Origin: Glaciecola sp965660625
GTDB taxonomy: Bacteria > Pseudomonadota > Gammaproteobacteria > Enterobacterales > Alteromonadaceae
DNA length: 64,000 nucleotides
Direction of reading: 5' to 3'
NCBI GenBank assembly: GCA_965660625.1
Contig: CBFIAR010000004.1
Span: 1-64,000 of the forward strand
Shown piece by piece: positions 50,276-60,000 of the stretch. The stretch's first letter is position 1; each line of letters begins with the position of its first letter. Both the position numbers and the translations under genes were made by a program. The notes below the pieces were generated by a model, which saw only the letters and a program-made list of their open reading frames with translations, did no database searches and was not told the origin of the DNA.

Positions 50276-51316
50276 ATGAAGTTAGCAGATTTTTATTTTG
50301 ATTTACCGGAACATTTAATTGCAAAACACCCGACCGCGCAACGAACGCAAAGTCGATTACTCCATTTACACGGCGACACGGGTGAAGTTTTACATCAGAA
50401 CTTTACAGATATTGTTGCCTTGTTACACCCGGGCGATCTTTTAATATTTAACAATACTCGGGTAATACCTGCAAGATTGCACGGCGTGAAAGCGTCGGGT
50501 GGGAAAGTAGAAGTGTTAATCGAAAGAATACTCAATGATGGTAGCGCAATGGCGCATATTCGATCGAGCAAGTCACCAAAGTCGGGTGCCATTCTGACAA
50601 TGGAAGGTGGCTTACAAATTGAAATGCTCGGTCGGAATGAGGCACTTTTTCATATTAAGTTTTTAACAGAGCAGAACATTTTTGATTTGCTAGAAGAATA
50701 CGGACATATGCCGCTTCCTCCTTATATCGATAGACCCGACGATGAGGCGGATAAAGAACGGTATCAAACGGTTTACAACGAAAAGCCAGGCGCGGTTGCA
50801 GCGCCAACAGCTGGGCTGCACTTCGACGAAGCTATATTGAAAAAAATAAAAGACAAAGGCGTTGATTTAGCTTTCGTTACGCTTCACGTTGGAGCTGGCA
50901 CCTTTCAGCCCGTCAGAGTAGAAAATATTGTAGAACACCAAATGCACGCAGAATATGCAGAAGTTGCGCAGGAGGTGGTCGATAAAGTCATCGCTACAAA
51001 AGCGGCGGGTGGCCGAGTAATTGCTGTAGGAACCACTTCTGTGCGTTCTATCGAATCAGCCGCACAAGCTGCTAGTAACGAGCTAATTAGTGAATTTATG
51101 TCAGATACCAATATTTTTATATATCCGGGTTACCCATTTAAAGTGATTGATGCCATGTTGACTAATTTTCACTTGCCAGAGTCTACGTTAATGATGTTGA
51201 TTAGTGCATTTGCGGGGCGCGACAACGTGATGAATGCCTACGCAAAGGCCATAAAAGAAGAATACCGTTTTTTTAGTTACGGTGACGCGATGTTTATAGA
51301 GCGCAAAAATGCGTGA
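50276..51316 (+). CDS. queA: tRNA preQ1(34) S-adenosylmethionine ribosyltransferase-isomerase QueA
   Basis: This 346-residue enzyme transfers and isomerises the ribosyl group of S-adenosylmethionine to make epoxyqueuosine in tRNA. It has DFYFDLPEHLIAKHPTAQRTQSRLL at the N-terminus, GDLLIFNNTRVIPARLHG, and AAPTAGLHFDEAIL with LHVGAGTFQPVR. Length equals the E. coli protein. It heads the queA-tgt-yajC-secDF set in the conserved gammaproteobacterial order, with a 223-base gap before tgt. Confidence 0.97.
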   Translation: MKLADFYFDLPEHLIAKHPTAQRTQSRLLHLHGDTGEVLHQNFTDIVALLHPGDLLIFNNTRVIPARLHGVKASGGKVEVLIERILNDGSAMAHIRSSKSPKSGAILTMEGGLQIEMLGRNEALFHIKFLTEQNIFDLLEEYGHMPLPPYIDRPDDEADKERYQTVYNEKPGAVAAPTAGLHFDEAILKKIKDKGVDLAFVTLHVGAGTFQPVRVENIVEHQMHAEYAEVAQEVVDKVIATKAAGGRVIAVGTTSVRSIESAAQAASNELISEFMSDTNIFIYPGYPFKVIDAMLTNFHLPESTLMMLISAFAGRDNVMNAYAKAIKEEYRFFSYGDAMFIERKNA

Positions 51317-51539
51317 GCCTTGCGCTGTTTCTTGTTATACTGCGCGCCGCAATTCACAGTAAGCGTTCACAGTAAGCAGCCCGTATGTTTGTTTACTGTA
51401 TAACATCAGTATTATACGTTTTTCATTTGTTAACATGTTGATGTCATTATTTTTGCATCATGTACAAAACTTGAAAGCGTTGGATCCAGTTGTAGTTTGG
51501 CATGGCAAGTGCGCTGGATCGCGAATGTTAGGTTAATAA

Positions 51540-52658
51540 ATGAAATTCAATTTACTGGCTAAAGACGGCAAAGCTCGTCGCGGTCAACTTATATTCGAAC
51601 GGGGTGTCGTTGAAACGCCGGCGTTTATGCCCGTTGGAACATACGGCACCGTGAAAGGCATGACGCCGGAAGAACTCGATGAGTCTGGCGCACATATTTG
51701 CCTTGGCAATACCTTTCACTTAATGCTTCGTCCCGGCACAAGCATTATCAAGCAGCATGGCGATTTACACGATTTCATGCATTGGGACAAACCCATCCTG
51801 ACCGACTCTGGCGGTTTTCAAGTTTTTTCTCTAGGAGACTTACGAAAAATTACCGAACATGGTGTAACATTTCGTTCTCCTATTAACGGTGAAAAAATCT
51901 TGCTGACACCTGAAAAGTCAATGGAGGTTCAGCGCGATCTAGGCGCTGACATTGTGATGATTTTCGATGAGTGCACGCCTTATCCAGCAACGGAAAAAGA
52001 AGCGGCTGATTCAATGGAAATGTCATTACGCTGGGCTCAACGTAGCAAAGACGCGCATGGCGATAATCCATCAGCCCTGTTTGGCATTATCCAAGGCGGC
52101 ATGTACGAGCACTTGCGTGACACTTCTTTGGAGGGTTTAGAAGGTATTGGCTTTGATGGCTATGCAATAGGCGGTTTGTCAGTAGGCGAACCTAAAGAAG
52201 ATATGATTCGAATCATCAATCATACCGCGCCTAAAATTCCAGAAAACAAGCCACGTTATTTAATGGGCGTTGGCAAACCTGAAGATATTGTTGAGGCGGT
52301 GCGCCGTGGAATCGATATGTTTGATTGTGTGATGCCCACAAGAAATGCACGAAACGGTCATTTGTTTGTTACCGACGGCGTCGTAAAAATACGTAATGCG
52401 GTGCACAAAACCGATACCACTCCATTGGATGATAAATGTGACTGTTACACTTGTAAAAACTATTCTCGGTCATATCTACATCACTTGGATAAGTGCAATG
52501 AGATACTGGGTTCAAGGTTAAATACCATTCATAACCTCAGATATTATCAACGGATTATGGAGGGCCTGCGCAATGCCATTGCGGCTGCAGATTTGGCGAG
52601 TTTTGTTGCCGAGTTTTATGCGCAGAAAGGGTTACCGGTGCCACCTTTAGAGGATTAA
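51540..52658 (+). CDS. tgt: tRNA-guanine transglycosylase
   Basis: This 372-residue enzyme swaps guanine 34 for preQ1 in tRNAs with GUN anticodons. The nucleophile/acid region LTDSGGFQVFSL, GLSVGEPKE, the second catalytic Asp in FDCVMPTRNARNG, and the zinc site CDCYTCKNYSRSYLHHL are all visible. It lies between queA and yajC, with a 51-base AT-rich leader region right before the start that shows no strong ribosome site. This gap might carry a secondary promoter. Confidence 0.97.
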   Translation: MKFNLLAKDGKARRGQLIFERGVVETPAFMPVGTYGTVKGMTPEELDESGAHICLGNTFHLMLRPGTSIIKQHGDLHDFMHWDKPILTDSGGFQVFSLGDLRKITEHGVTFRSPINGEKILLTPEKSMEVQRDLGADIVMIFDECTPYPATEKEAADSMEMSLRWAQRSKDAHGDNPSALFGIIQGGMYEHLRDTSLEGLEGIGFDGYAIGGLSVGEPKEDMIRIINHTAPKIPENKPRYLMGVGKPEDIVEAVRRGIDMFDCVMPTRNARNGHLFVTDGVVKIRNAVHKTDTTPLDDKCDCYTCKNYSRSYLHHLDKCNEILGSRLNTIHNLRYYQRIMEGLRNAIAAADLASFVAEFYAQKGLPVPPLED

Positions 52659-52760
52659 CACTGGTATTTAACTGGCTGAATGAGATGTTGCACAAAGCAA
52701 CAGAGTAATAAAATAAAACAAAGTAAAACAACAATAAAAACGAAATAAACGAGGATGTAT

Positions 52761-53099
52761 ATGAGCTTTTTAATTTCAAGTGCACACGCACAAGACGCAG
52801 CAGCAGGTCAACCGGGTGGTGAATTCGGTATGCTAATTATGTTGGCTGTTTTTGGTTTAATTTTCTATTTTCTTCTATATCGCCCACAGGCAAAGCGTGT
52901 AAAAGAGCATAAGAATCTTGTCTCGTCACTTTCCAAAGGTGACGAAGTGTTAACGCAGGGTGGTTTGGTCGGTAAAATCACGAAAGTGAGCGATGACAAA
53001 GATTTCATCGAAATTGCACTGAATGAAACCAATAATATTGTGGTTCAGAAATCAGCAGTGAGTGCCGTTTTGCCTAAAGGCACAATGAAATCAATATAA
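52761..53099 (+). CDS. yajC: Sec translocon accessory protein YajC
   Basis: This ~112-residue single-pass membrane protein accompanies SecDF in the holotranslocon. It has one helix (GMLIMLAVFGLIFYFLLYRPQAKRVKEHKNL) and then a small beta domain (GDEVLTQGGLVGKITKVSDDKDFIEIAL), the family pattern. The frame has an ATG at 52755, but GAGG at 52751-52754 is spaced for the ATG at 52761. A hairpin with T-run follows it before secD. Confidence 0.96.
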   Translation: MSFLISSAHAQDAAAGQPGGEFGMLIMLAVFGLIFYFLLYRPQAKRVKEHKNLVSSLSKGDEVLTQGGLVGKITKVSDDKDFIEIALNETNNIVVQKSAVSAVLPKGTMKSI

Positions 53100-53115
53100 A
53101 CTTTCAACAGAGAGT

Positions 53116-53140
53116 AAAATAGCGCCTAAGGTGCTATTTT
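53116..53140 (+). terminator. Hairpin between yajC and secD
   Basis: An 11-bp stem with one G-U pair (AAAATAGCGCC/GGTGCTATTTT) around a 3-base loop is followed by GCTTTTG. It may be a leaky terminator that lowers secDF relative to yajC. Confidence 0.6.
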
Positions 53141-53159
53141 GCTTTTGTAGGGTCCCATT

Positions 53160-55007
53160 GTGTTAAATAAAACGCCATTTTGGAAATATATTCTAGTCAT
53201 ATTTGTTGTCGGCATAACTGCATTGTATGCAATGCCAAACATTTATGGTGAAGATCACGCCATTCAGATTTCAGCCAGTAATAACGCCACCGTTAGCGAA
53301 GAGTTGAAGACCGCTATCGAACGTTCTTTAAAAAATAAAGGTATTGAAATCAAAGCCATTGAACTCGAGAATGAACGCATACTCGTTCGCCTGCTTGATT
53401 CTGATACACAGTTAGTGGCTAGAGAGTTGATCGATAGCACACTTGACAACGATGACTACGTTGTTGCGATGAATTTAGCGCCAGACACACCTGATTGGTT
53501 AGAAGCGTTTGGTGCAAACCCAATGAAACTTGGGCTTGATTTGCGCGGCGGTGTGCACTTTTTAATGGAAGTTGACATGAACAGCGCTACGGCAAAAGCG
53601 TATGAAGATGTTGTTGGCGATTTCAAATTACAACTCCGTGAAGAAAGGATCTTTTATCGCAGCGTTGTGCAAAACCCAGACTCAGTAGACGTTATTTTTC
53701 GAGACCTTGAAATGCTTGACAGAGCGCAGTTCTATTTACGCACGCAGTTTGGCAATTTAAGCATAACGGAGCGCGATGACCTCACATTACGAGCAACTTT
53801 TTTGGAAGCACGTCTTGCAGAAATACGTGACGCGGCGGTCAAACAAAACGTGACCATTATCCGCAGCAGAATAAACCAACTTGGTGTGGCAGAGCCGCTG
53901 GTTCAAAAACAAGGTCAAGAACGCATTGTCGTGCAGTTGCCCGGTATTCAAGATACTGCGAAGGCAAAAGAAATTCTTAATGCGACAGCCACACTCGAGT
54001 TTCGCATGCTGGATGAAAAAAATGATGTGCGTGACGCAATGCGTGGTAGAGCGCCCGCAGGTTCAGAAGTTATCTATCATAAAAATGGACAGCCTTATTT
54101 ACTGAAAAAGCAGATCATGCTCACCGGTTCGCACATTATTGATGCTAACAGCGGTGTTGACCAATACGGCGTGCCTAACGTGAGTATTGACCTTGATTCA
54201 AAAGGTGGAGCGAAGTGGTCAAAAGCCACAAAAGAAAATATCAAAAAGCCGATGGCAACCGTATTTATTGAATACAAAACCACCGGTGAGCGCGATTTAA
54301 ATGGCAAGCTTGTATTTGAAAAGAAAGAAGAAATTATAAGTGTCGCAACGATTCAGGGGCAATTAGGATCTTCGTTCCAAATCACGGGGCTAGATTCTCC
54401 AACAGAAGCAAGAGAATTATCATTGCTGCTCAGAGCAGGCGCGTTGATTGCACCGATTCAAATTGTTGAAGAACGCACAGTGGGGCCAAGTTTAGGTAAA
54501 GAAAATATTGAATTAGGCATGACGGCTATCATCTGGGGCTTGGCTGCAGTGCTAGTGTTTATGCTTATTTATTACCGCGCCTTTGGTGTCATTGCGAATG
54601 TTGCGCTTGTGCTTAACCTCGTTATGATTATCGGGATTATGTCGATGATCCCGGGCGCAACATTAACCCTCCCAGGGATGGCCGGGATTGTTTTGACGGT
54701 TGGTATGGCGGTGGATGCGAACGTACTGATATTTGAAAGAATTAGAGAAGAATTGCGTGATGGTAGAAGTCCGCAGCAATCAATTCACTTTGGCTATGAT
54801 AGCGCATTCTCGACTATCTTGGATGCTAACATCACTACATTCATTGCCGGTTTAATTCTGTTTGCAGTCGGCACTGGCCCTATTAAAGGCTTCTCAATTA
54901 CGTTGATGATAGGTATCGCTACATCAATGTTCACTGCGATTATCGTGACTCGTGTACTGGTTAACAGTATATGGGGCGGTAGACGTGTGACTAAGTTATC
55001 GATATAG
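53160..55007 (+). CDS. secD: Protein translocase subunit SecD
   Basis: This 615-residue RND-type membrane protein pulls exported proteins through the SecYEG channel using proton motive force. It has an N-terminal helix, a large periplasmic P1 head, the motif LGLDLRGGVHFLMEVDM, and five C-terminal helices including TLPGMAGIVLTVGMAVDANVLIFERIREE, the conserved D(F/V)-containing segment. It starts at a GTG just past the yajC hairpin. secF follows by 9 bases. Confidence 0.97.
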   Translation: MLNKTPFWKYILVIFVVGITALYAMPNIYGEDHAIQISASNNATVSEELKTAIERSLKNKGIEIKAIELENERILVRLLDSDTQLVARELIDSTLDNDDYVVAMNLAPDTPDWLEAFGANPMKLGLDLRGGVHFLMEVDMNSATAKAYEDVVGDFKLQLREERIFYRSVVQNPDSVDVIFRDLEMLDRAQFYLRTQFGNLSITERDDLTLRATFLEARLAEIRDAAVKQNVTIIRSRINQLGVAEPLVQKQGQERIVVQLPGIQDTAKAKEILNATATLEFRMLDEKNDVRDAMRGRAPAGSEVIYHKNGQPYLLKKQIMLTGSHIIDANSGVDQYGVPNVSIDLDSKGGAKWSKATKENIKKPMATVFIEYKTTGERDLNGKLVFEKKEEIISVATIQGQLGSSFQITGLDSPTEARELSLLLRAGALIAPIQIVEERTVGPSLGKENIELGMTAIIWGLAAVLVFMLIYYRAFGVIANVALVLNLVMIIGIMSMIPGATLTLPGMAGIVLTVGMAVDANVLIFERIREELRDGRSPQQSIHFGYDSAFSTILDANITTFIAGLILFAVGTGPIKGFSITLMIGIATSMFTAIIVTRVLVNSIWGGRRVTKLSI

Positions 55008-55016
55008 GAGAGTCAC

Positions 55017-55961
55017 ATGGGATTTCAATTATTAAAACTAAACGAAACAATCAACTTTATGAAGTTGCGCGTGCCGGCAATGATTTTTTCAACCTTGTTG
55101 ATCATCGGTTCAATTGTGTCATTAGGTGTTAACCAATTAAACTGGGGCCTGGATTTCACCGGTGGAACATTGATTGAAGTTGGTTATGAGCAGTCAGCTG
55201 ACCTTGAAGCGATCAGAGCGCAGATGCTGGACGCGGGTTATACCGATGCGGTAGTGCAAAACTTCGGTAGTAGTCAAGATGTGCTGATCCGCCTCGCGCC
55301 CAGAGCTGGTGTGAAAGCGGTTGAAATTGGTGACCAAGTCATGGTGATACTGCGCGCCGACGGTACTAAAGTAGATATGCGACGCATAGAATTTGTTGGC
55401 CCAAATGTGGGTGATGAACTCACCGAACAGGGCGGCTTAGCGATGCTCGTGGCGCTTATCTGTATTTTGATATATGTAGCAATGCGCTTTGAATATCGTT
55501 TTGCTTTGGGTTCAGTTGCTGCCTTAGCACACGATGTTATTATCACTTTAGGTTTGTTCTCAGTGCTGCAACTTGAGTTTGATTTAACCGTGCTAGCAGC
55601 AGTATTAGCCGTTATAGGATATTCACTTAACGATACTATTGTGGTGTCGGACCGGATCCGTGAAAACTTCAGAAAAATACGTAAAGCCGAACCTATAGAG
55701 ATAATTAACATTTCTTTGACGCAAACGTTGAATAGAACAATTATTACCTCCTTAACCACTATTTTGGTTTTGATCGCCCTATTTTATAAAGGTGGCGCAC
55801 TAATCCACGGTTTTGCAACCGCATTGTTATTTGGTGTTTTTATTGGTACTTACTCTTCAGTATACATTGCAAGTGCGGTTGGCTTGGCACTGGGCATTAG
55901 CAGAGATGATTTAATACCGACAGAAATTGAGAAAGAAGGGGAAGACTTAGAGCCTTTATAG
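55017..55961 (+). CDS. secF: Protein translocase subunit SecF
   Basis: This 314-residue partner of SecD has the motif NWGLDFTGGTLIEVGYEQ and six helices, including VIGYSLNDTIVVSDRIREN with the proton-relay Asp. GGAGAG precedes the ATG. The two genes are close enough to be translated together. A bidirectional terminator follows it and shields suhB, which is convergent. Confidence 0.97.
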   Translation: MGFQLLKLNETINFMKLRVPAMIFSTLLIIGSIVSLGVNQLNWGLDFTGGTLIEVGYEQSADLEAIRAQMLDAGYTDAVVQNFGSSQDVLIRLAPRAGVKAVEIGDQVMVILRADGTKVDMRRIEFVGPNVGDELTEQGGLAMLVALICILIYVAMRFEYRFALGSVAALAHDVIITLGLFSVLQLEFDLTVLAAVLAVIGYSLNDTIVVSDRIRENFRKIRKAEPIEIINISLTQTLNRTIITSLTTILVLIALFYKGGALIHGFATALLFGVFIGTYSSVYIASAVGLALGISRDDLIPTEIEKEGEDLEPL

Positions 55962-55993
55962 GCTAGCGTTTTACGTCTCCACTTAACATGTTG

Positions 55994-56022
55994 AAAAAAA
56001 CCCGCTAATTAGCGGGTTTTTT
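55994..56022. terminator. Bidirectional terminator after secF
   Basis: A CCCGCT/AGCGGG stem with a 4-base loop is flanked by A-run on one side and T-run on the other, so it can end both secF (plus) and suhB (minus) transcripts. Confidence 0.93.
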
Positions 56023-56050
56023 GTATATCTTTGTGAGCAAATAAACGTGT

Positions 56051-56824
56051 TTATTTGAGTCTTTTAACAATAGCCTGCACAACACGAGCACTGCCAGCAA
56101 CTATTTCACCACTTAAGAGTGGGTCGTTACCGCCCGAGAAATCGGTGACTAAACCGCCCGACTCGCGGACTAAGAGTTCACCAGCGGCAATATCCCATGG
56201 TTTAATGCCTCGCTCCCAGTAACCGTCAAAACGACCGGCTGCGACATAAGCCATATCAAGTGCAGCAGAACCGCCACGGCGTATATCACCACACTCAGAA
56301 AATATTGCGTTAAAGCTTGTCATATATTCGTTCAAACCTGCTTTATTTTTGAACGGGAAAGCGGTTGCTAAAATTGTATTACTCAATTCCTTTGCTTGGC
56401 TTGTGCGTATGCGGTGGCCGTTTAATTGTGCACCGTTGCCGCGACTAGCGGTAAATAATTCACCGCGTATTGGATCAAACACAACTGCTTGGTCTAAACG
56501 ACCTTTATACTGAAGTGCGATCGAAACGGCAAAATGAGGGATACCTTTAATAAAGTTGGTAGTACCGTCAAGGGGGTCGATGATCCATTTATAATCATCA
56601 TTACCAGCCACAATACCGCCTTCTTCACCCACAAAAGTATGATCAGGATAGGATTGTTGAATTTTGTAAATGATGGTTTGTTCAGCTTCCCTGTCAATTT
56701 TAGTTACGAAATCATGTTCGCCTTTTTGTTCGATTTGCAAGTCGTCGAAATTTTCAAATCCACGAGCGATGACGTTTCCTGCTGAGCGAGCTGCGCGCAC
56801 AGCGATATTGAGCATAGGATGCAT
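56051..56824 (-). CDS. suhB: Inositol monophosphatase family protein SuhB
   Basis: The ~257-residue metal-dependent phosphatase has GEEGG, the metal-site block WIIDPLDGTTNFIKGIPHFAVSIAL and WDIAAGELLV. SuhB also binds Nus factors and takes part in rRNA antitermination in E. coli. The frame extends to 56890, but the ATG at 56824 (MHPMLNIAVR) is the family start. In most related genomes suhB lies next to trmJ; here a hybrid sensor gene lies between them. Confidence 0.95.
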   Translation of the reverse strand: MHPMLNIAVRAARSAGNVIARGFENFDDLQIEQKGEHDFVTKIDREAEQTIIYKIQQSYPDHTFVGEEGGIVAGNDDYKWIIDPLDGTTNFIKGIPHFAVSIALQYKGRLDQAVVFDPIRGELFTASRGNGAQLNGHRIRTSQAKELSNTILATAFPFKNKAGLNEYMTSFNAIFSECGDIRRGGSAALDMAYVAAGRFDGYWERGIKPWDIAAGELLVRESGGLVTDFSGGNDPLLSGEIVAGSARVVQAIVKRLK

Positions 56825-57035
56825 AGTTAAAACCACCAAGTTGTAAAAAGAACGGTTGGGTCGCGCATTCAACAAAATGAGACACATCAAGATCTGTGCC
56901 TTTGCATTGCGCGACTAAAAATCGCGCGTATGGTAACAGAAAGCGCTGAGGGGGTCTATTGGTGTTTTTAATGCCTAATAAATTCAGGTATACTCGGTTT
57001 TTGCCATTGGTACCGCCATTCATAAAGAGCTTACG

Positions 57036-60000
57036 TTGCTAAATTGCTTCATAAAATACTGTAGTGTACTGCCATTTTGGTTACTAATTACGTTTAGTGC
57101 CTCAGCAACCAAGTATCAATACGAATTACTCAATGAAAACGATGGCTTCCCATCATCTATTATCTTTTCTATCGTGCAAGATGATGATGGATTCTTATGG
57201 TTTGGCAGTGGTTTTAACGGCGTTTTTCGTTTCGACGGTAAAAACGTTGAGATTTTCCAAAACGTTCCAAACGATCCGACTTCCTTACCGCACAATAATG
57301 CTGGAAATCTGATGTTTGATAAGCAAGGAAACCTTTGGATCGGGAGTTGGGGCGGCGGAGTTATTAAGCGAGACTCACAATCCGAGTTATTTACCCATTA
57401 CCAGCCATCCAAAAGTGTCGACATGATTGGCACAGCAAAGATACAGGCAGTTTTCCAAGATACTAACAACAACCTATGGTTTGGTGGTTTAAACGACGGG
57501 CTAGCTCGCTTTGATAGGGGTTTACAAAAGTTTAGACACCTAACCATGCCGAATGCTGAAAATAACGGCATTTCGAACCAACGAGTATGGGATATTAATC
57601 AGTCAGAACCAAATACCCTGTGGATAGGCACTGAATTGGGCCTTAACAAGTTAGATATTTCAACTTCGATGTTTTCTCACTTCTTCCCTGAACCGAACGC
57701 ATTACTGTCCAACGTAAATAAGATACGTAACATTGAAGTTAATAAAAATGGCGATTTGTACTTAGGCACCCACGATGGGGTTGTTTTCTTCGATGCGGAG
57801 CGTGCCGAATTTACGCTTATTCAAAGTCCTAGCGTAGCTAAAATAGGACCCATTTATTCGATAATTCATACCAACTTTGACGAATACTGGGTAGCAAGCG
57901 ACCACGGCGTGTTTTCATTTTCTGATGCCGACAAGACGCTCAGAAAGGTTCCTTTAGATTTTGATGACCGCTGCAGCCAAACGTTGTTCCAAGATAAACA
58001 AGCCACAATTTGGCTAACATGCGAAGGCGTGGGCATATATAAGCTAACTCAGACTCGCATCTTTAAATCGTTCGATAACCAGTTAGTTAAGAACGTGCCT
58101 GCGCTAACATTAGCGAACGACGATAGTGTGTTATTAGGCTCGTTGCAATATGGTTTGTTAAAATGGACACCTGAAAATAATCAGCTCACAAATATAAGCT
58201 CAGGTACAAGCATGCTTGCTGGCGGCAAAAACACGCCGGAAGTCATCCACATTACGCAAACATCTAAAGATGATATTTGGTATGGAAATGCAAAAAAACT
58301 GTTTAATATAGACAAACAGGGCAAGCAACGAGAGGTTATAATACCGCACAGTGCATGGTCTGAGGTGGATAGTATTCAGGATGTGGCAAGAGACTTCTTA
58401 GACAATATTTGGGTTGCATCGAGAGAGAGGTTACTCATTGTAAATTCAGTCGACTTATCATTTACCCGTATTGCACTAGAAAGTCTGTCACCTAACATCT
58501 TCAAGATTTTTGAGTTATATCTAGGGCCTAAAAATCAGATGTGGGTAGCGGTGGGTAATTCGCTGTATCGATGGAGTGAGGATACAAAAGAGTTGAAGTT
58601 GATAAGCGCCCCTAGTGCCGAATCGGAATCCACGCAAGATAACGATTATATTTATGCGATTTTTATCGATAGTAAGAGCCAGATATGGATAAGTAATACA
58701 AGAGGGCTCTATGTGGTCGATGCAAAATCAGGCAATAGACACATTGCTAGCCCGCATTATTTAGAACAAAATAACCGAGGTATCCGCAGCATTCACGAAG
58801 ACAAGGATGGTTTTCTTTGGTTACTGACACCGACGGGTCTTAGTCGCTTTAACCCCGCTAATGGGGAGTTTCAAGATTTTGATAAGCGTGATGGATTGCC
58901 GGGATCTCGACTTTACCTTCAGCCGACAATGAGGAAATCAGACGGGACATTCTTTTTCTCCAGTCGGGACGGTATTTCCTATTTTTCTACTTCATCTATC
59001 AAAAGCAACTCAATGGAGGAAAAAACTGAACTTACTCGATTTGAAATATTAGGTTCAACGCAAAATTTCAATATAGCAAAAATCAAACAACAGGGAATTA
59101 AGCTAGATCATAATCAAAGCAACATACAATTCGAGTTTGCGACGCCAGACCTATTAAATGCCAGACAAATTCAATACAGTTATTTTTTGCAAGGCTTCGA
59201 TGAAAGCTGGATAGAAAATGGCAATAATAACACTGCAACCTACACTAATTTAGAGGGTGGAGACTATGTATTTCGGGTTCGTGCAAAAATAAAGGATAAG
59301 CTCTGGTATGACCAAGACCTAGCGGTGAATTTAACGATAGGTATCCCCTTCTGGAGACAGTGGTGGATGTTTGCGATATATGCCGTACTCCTTCTGTTTG
59401 GTATGCTGTACTATTTACAAAGACAAAAAAGAGCCGTGATAAAACTGGAACGTCAAGTTGCAATAAAAACCTCAGATATTGCTAAAGAATCCGAAAAGCT
59501 GGCTGTTGCCAACCGCATAAAGTCACAATTCCTTGCAAATATGAGCCACGAAATTCGCACGCCTTTGACGACGGTAATTGGTCAGGCTGAGGCGATTATT
59601 TGTCGTGATGTAAGGCCACAAGATATCTACAAAGAAGTTGAGATTATTCACGACAGCAGTTTATATCTGCTCGCGCTATTGAACGATATTCTTGATTTGA
59701 CTAAAATTGAAGAGAATAAATTTGAGCTTGAATATGCGCCCCAAGATTTACATAGTTTGCTCACGAATATTAACGCGATGTTTTCCATGCAGTCCCGCGT
59801 TAAAGGCCTTTCATTCCAGCTAATAGAAAAATTACCACGCCCTTTTGTTATCAATGTAGATGGTTTACGTTTGAAGCAAATATTAATTAATCTGCTTTCC
59901 AATGCATTGAAATTTACTGTCGCTGGTCATGTCAAACTAGTGGTTTTACTTGAAGATGGTCGCCTAGTATTTTGCGTAGAAGACACGGGTATCGGCATAA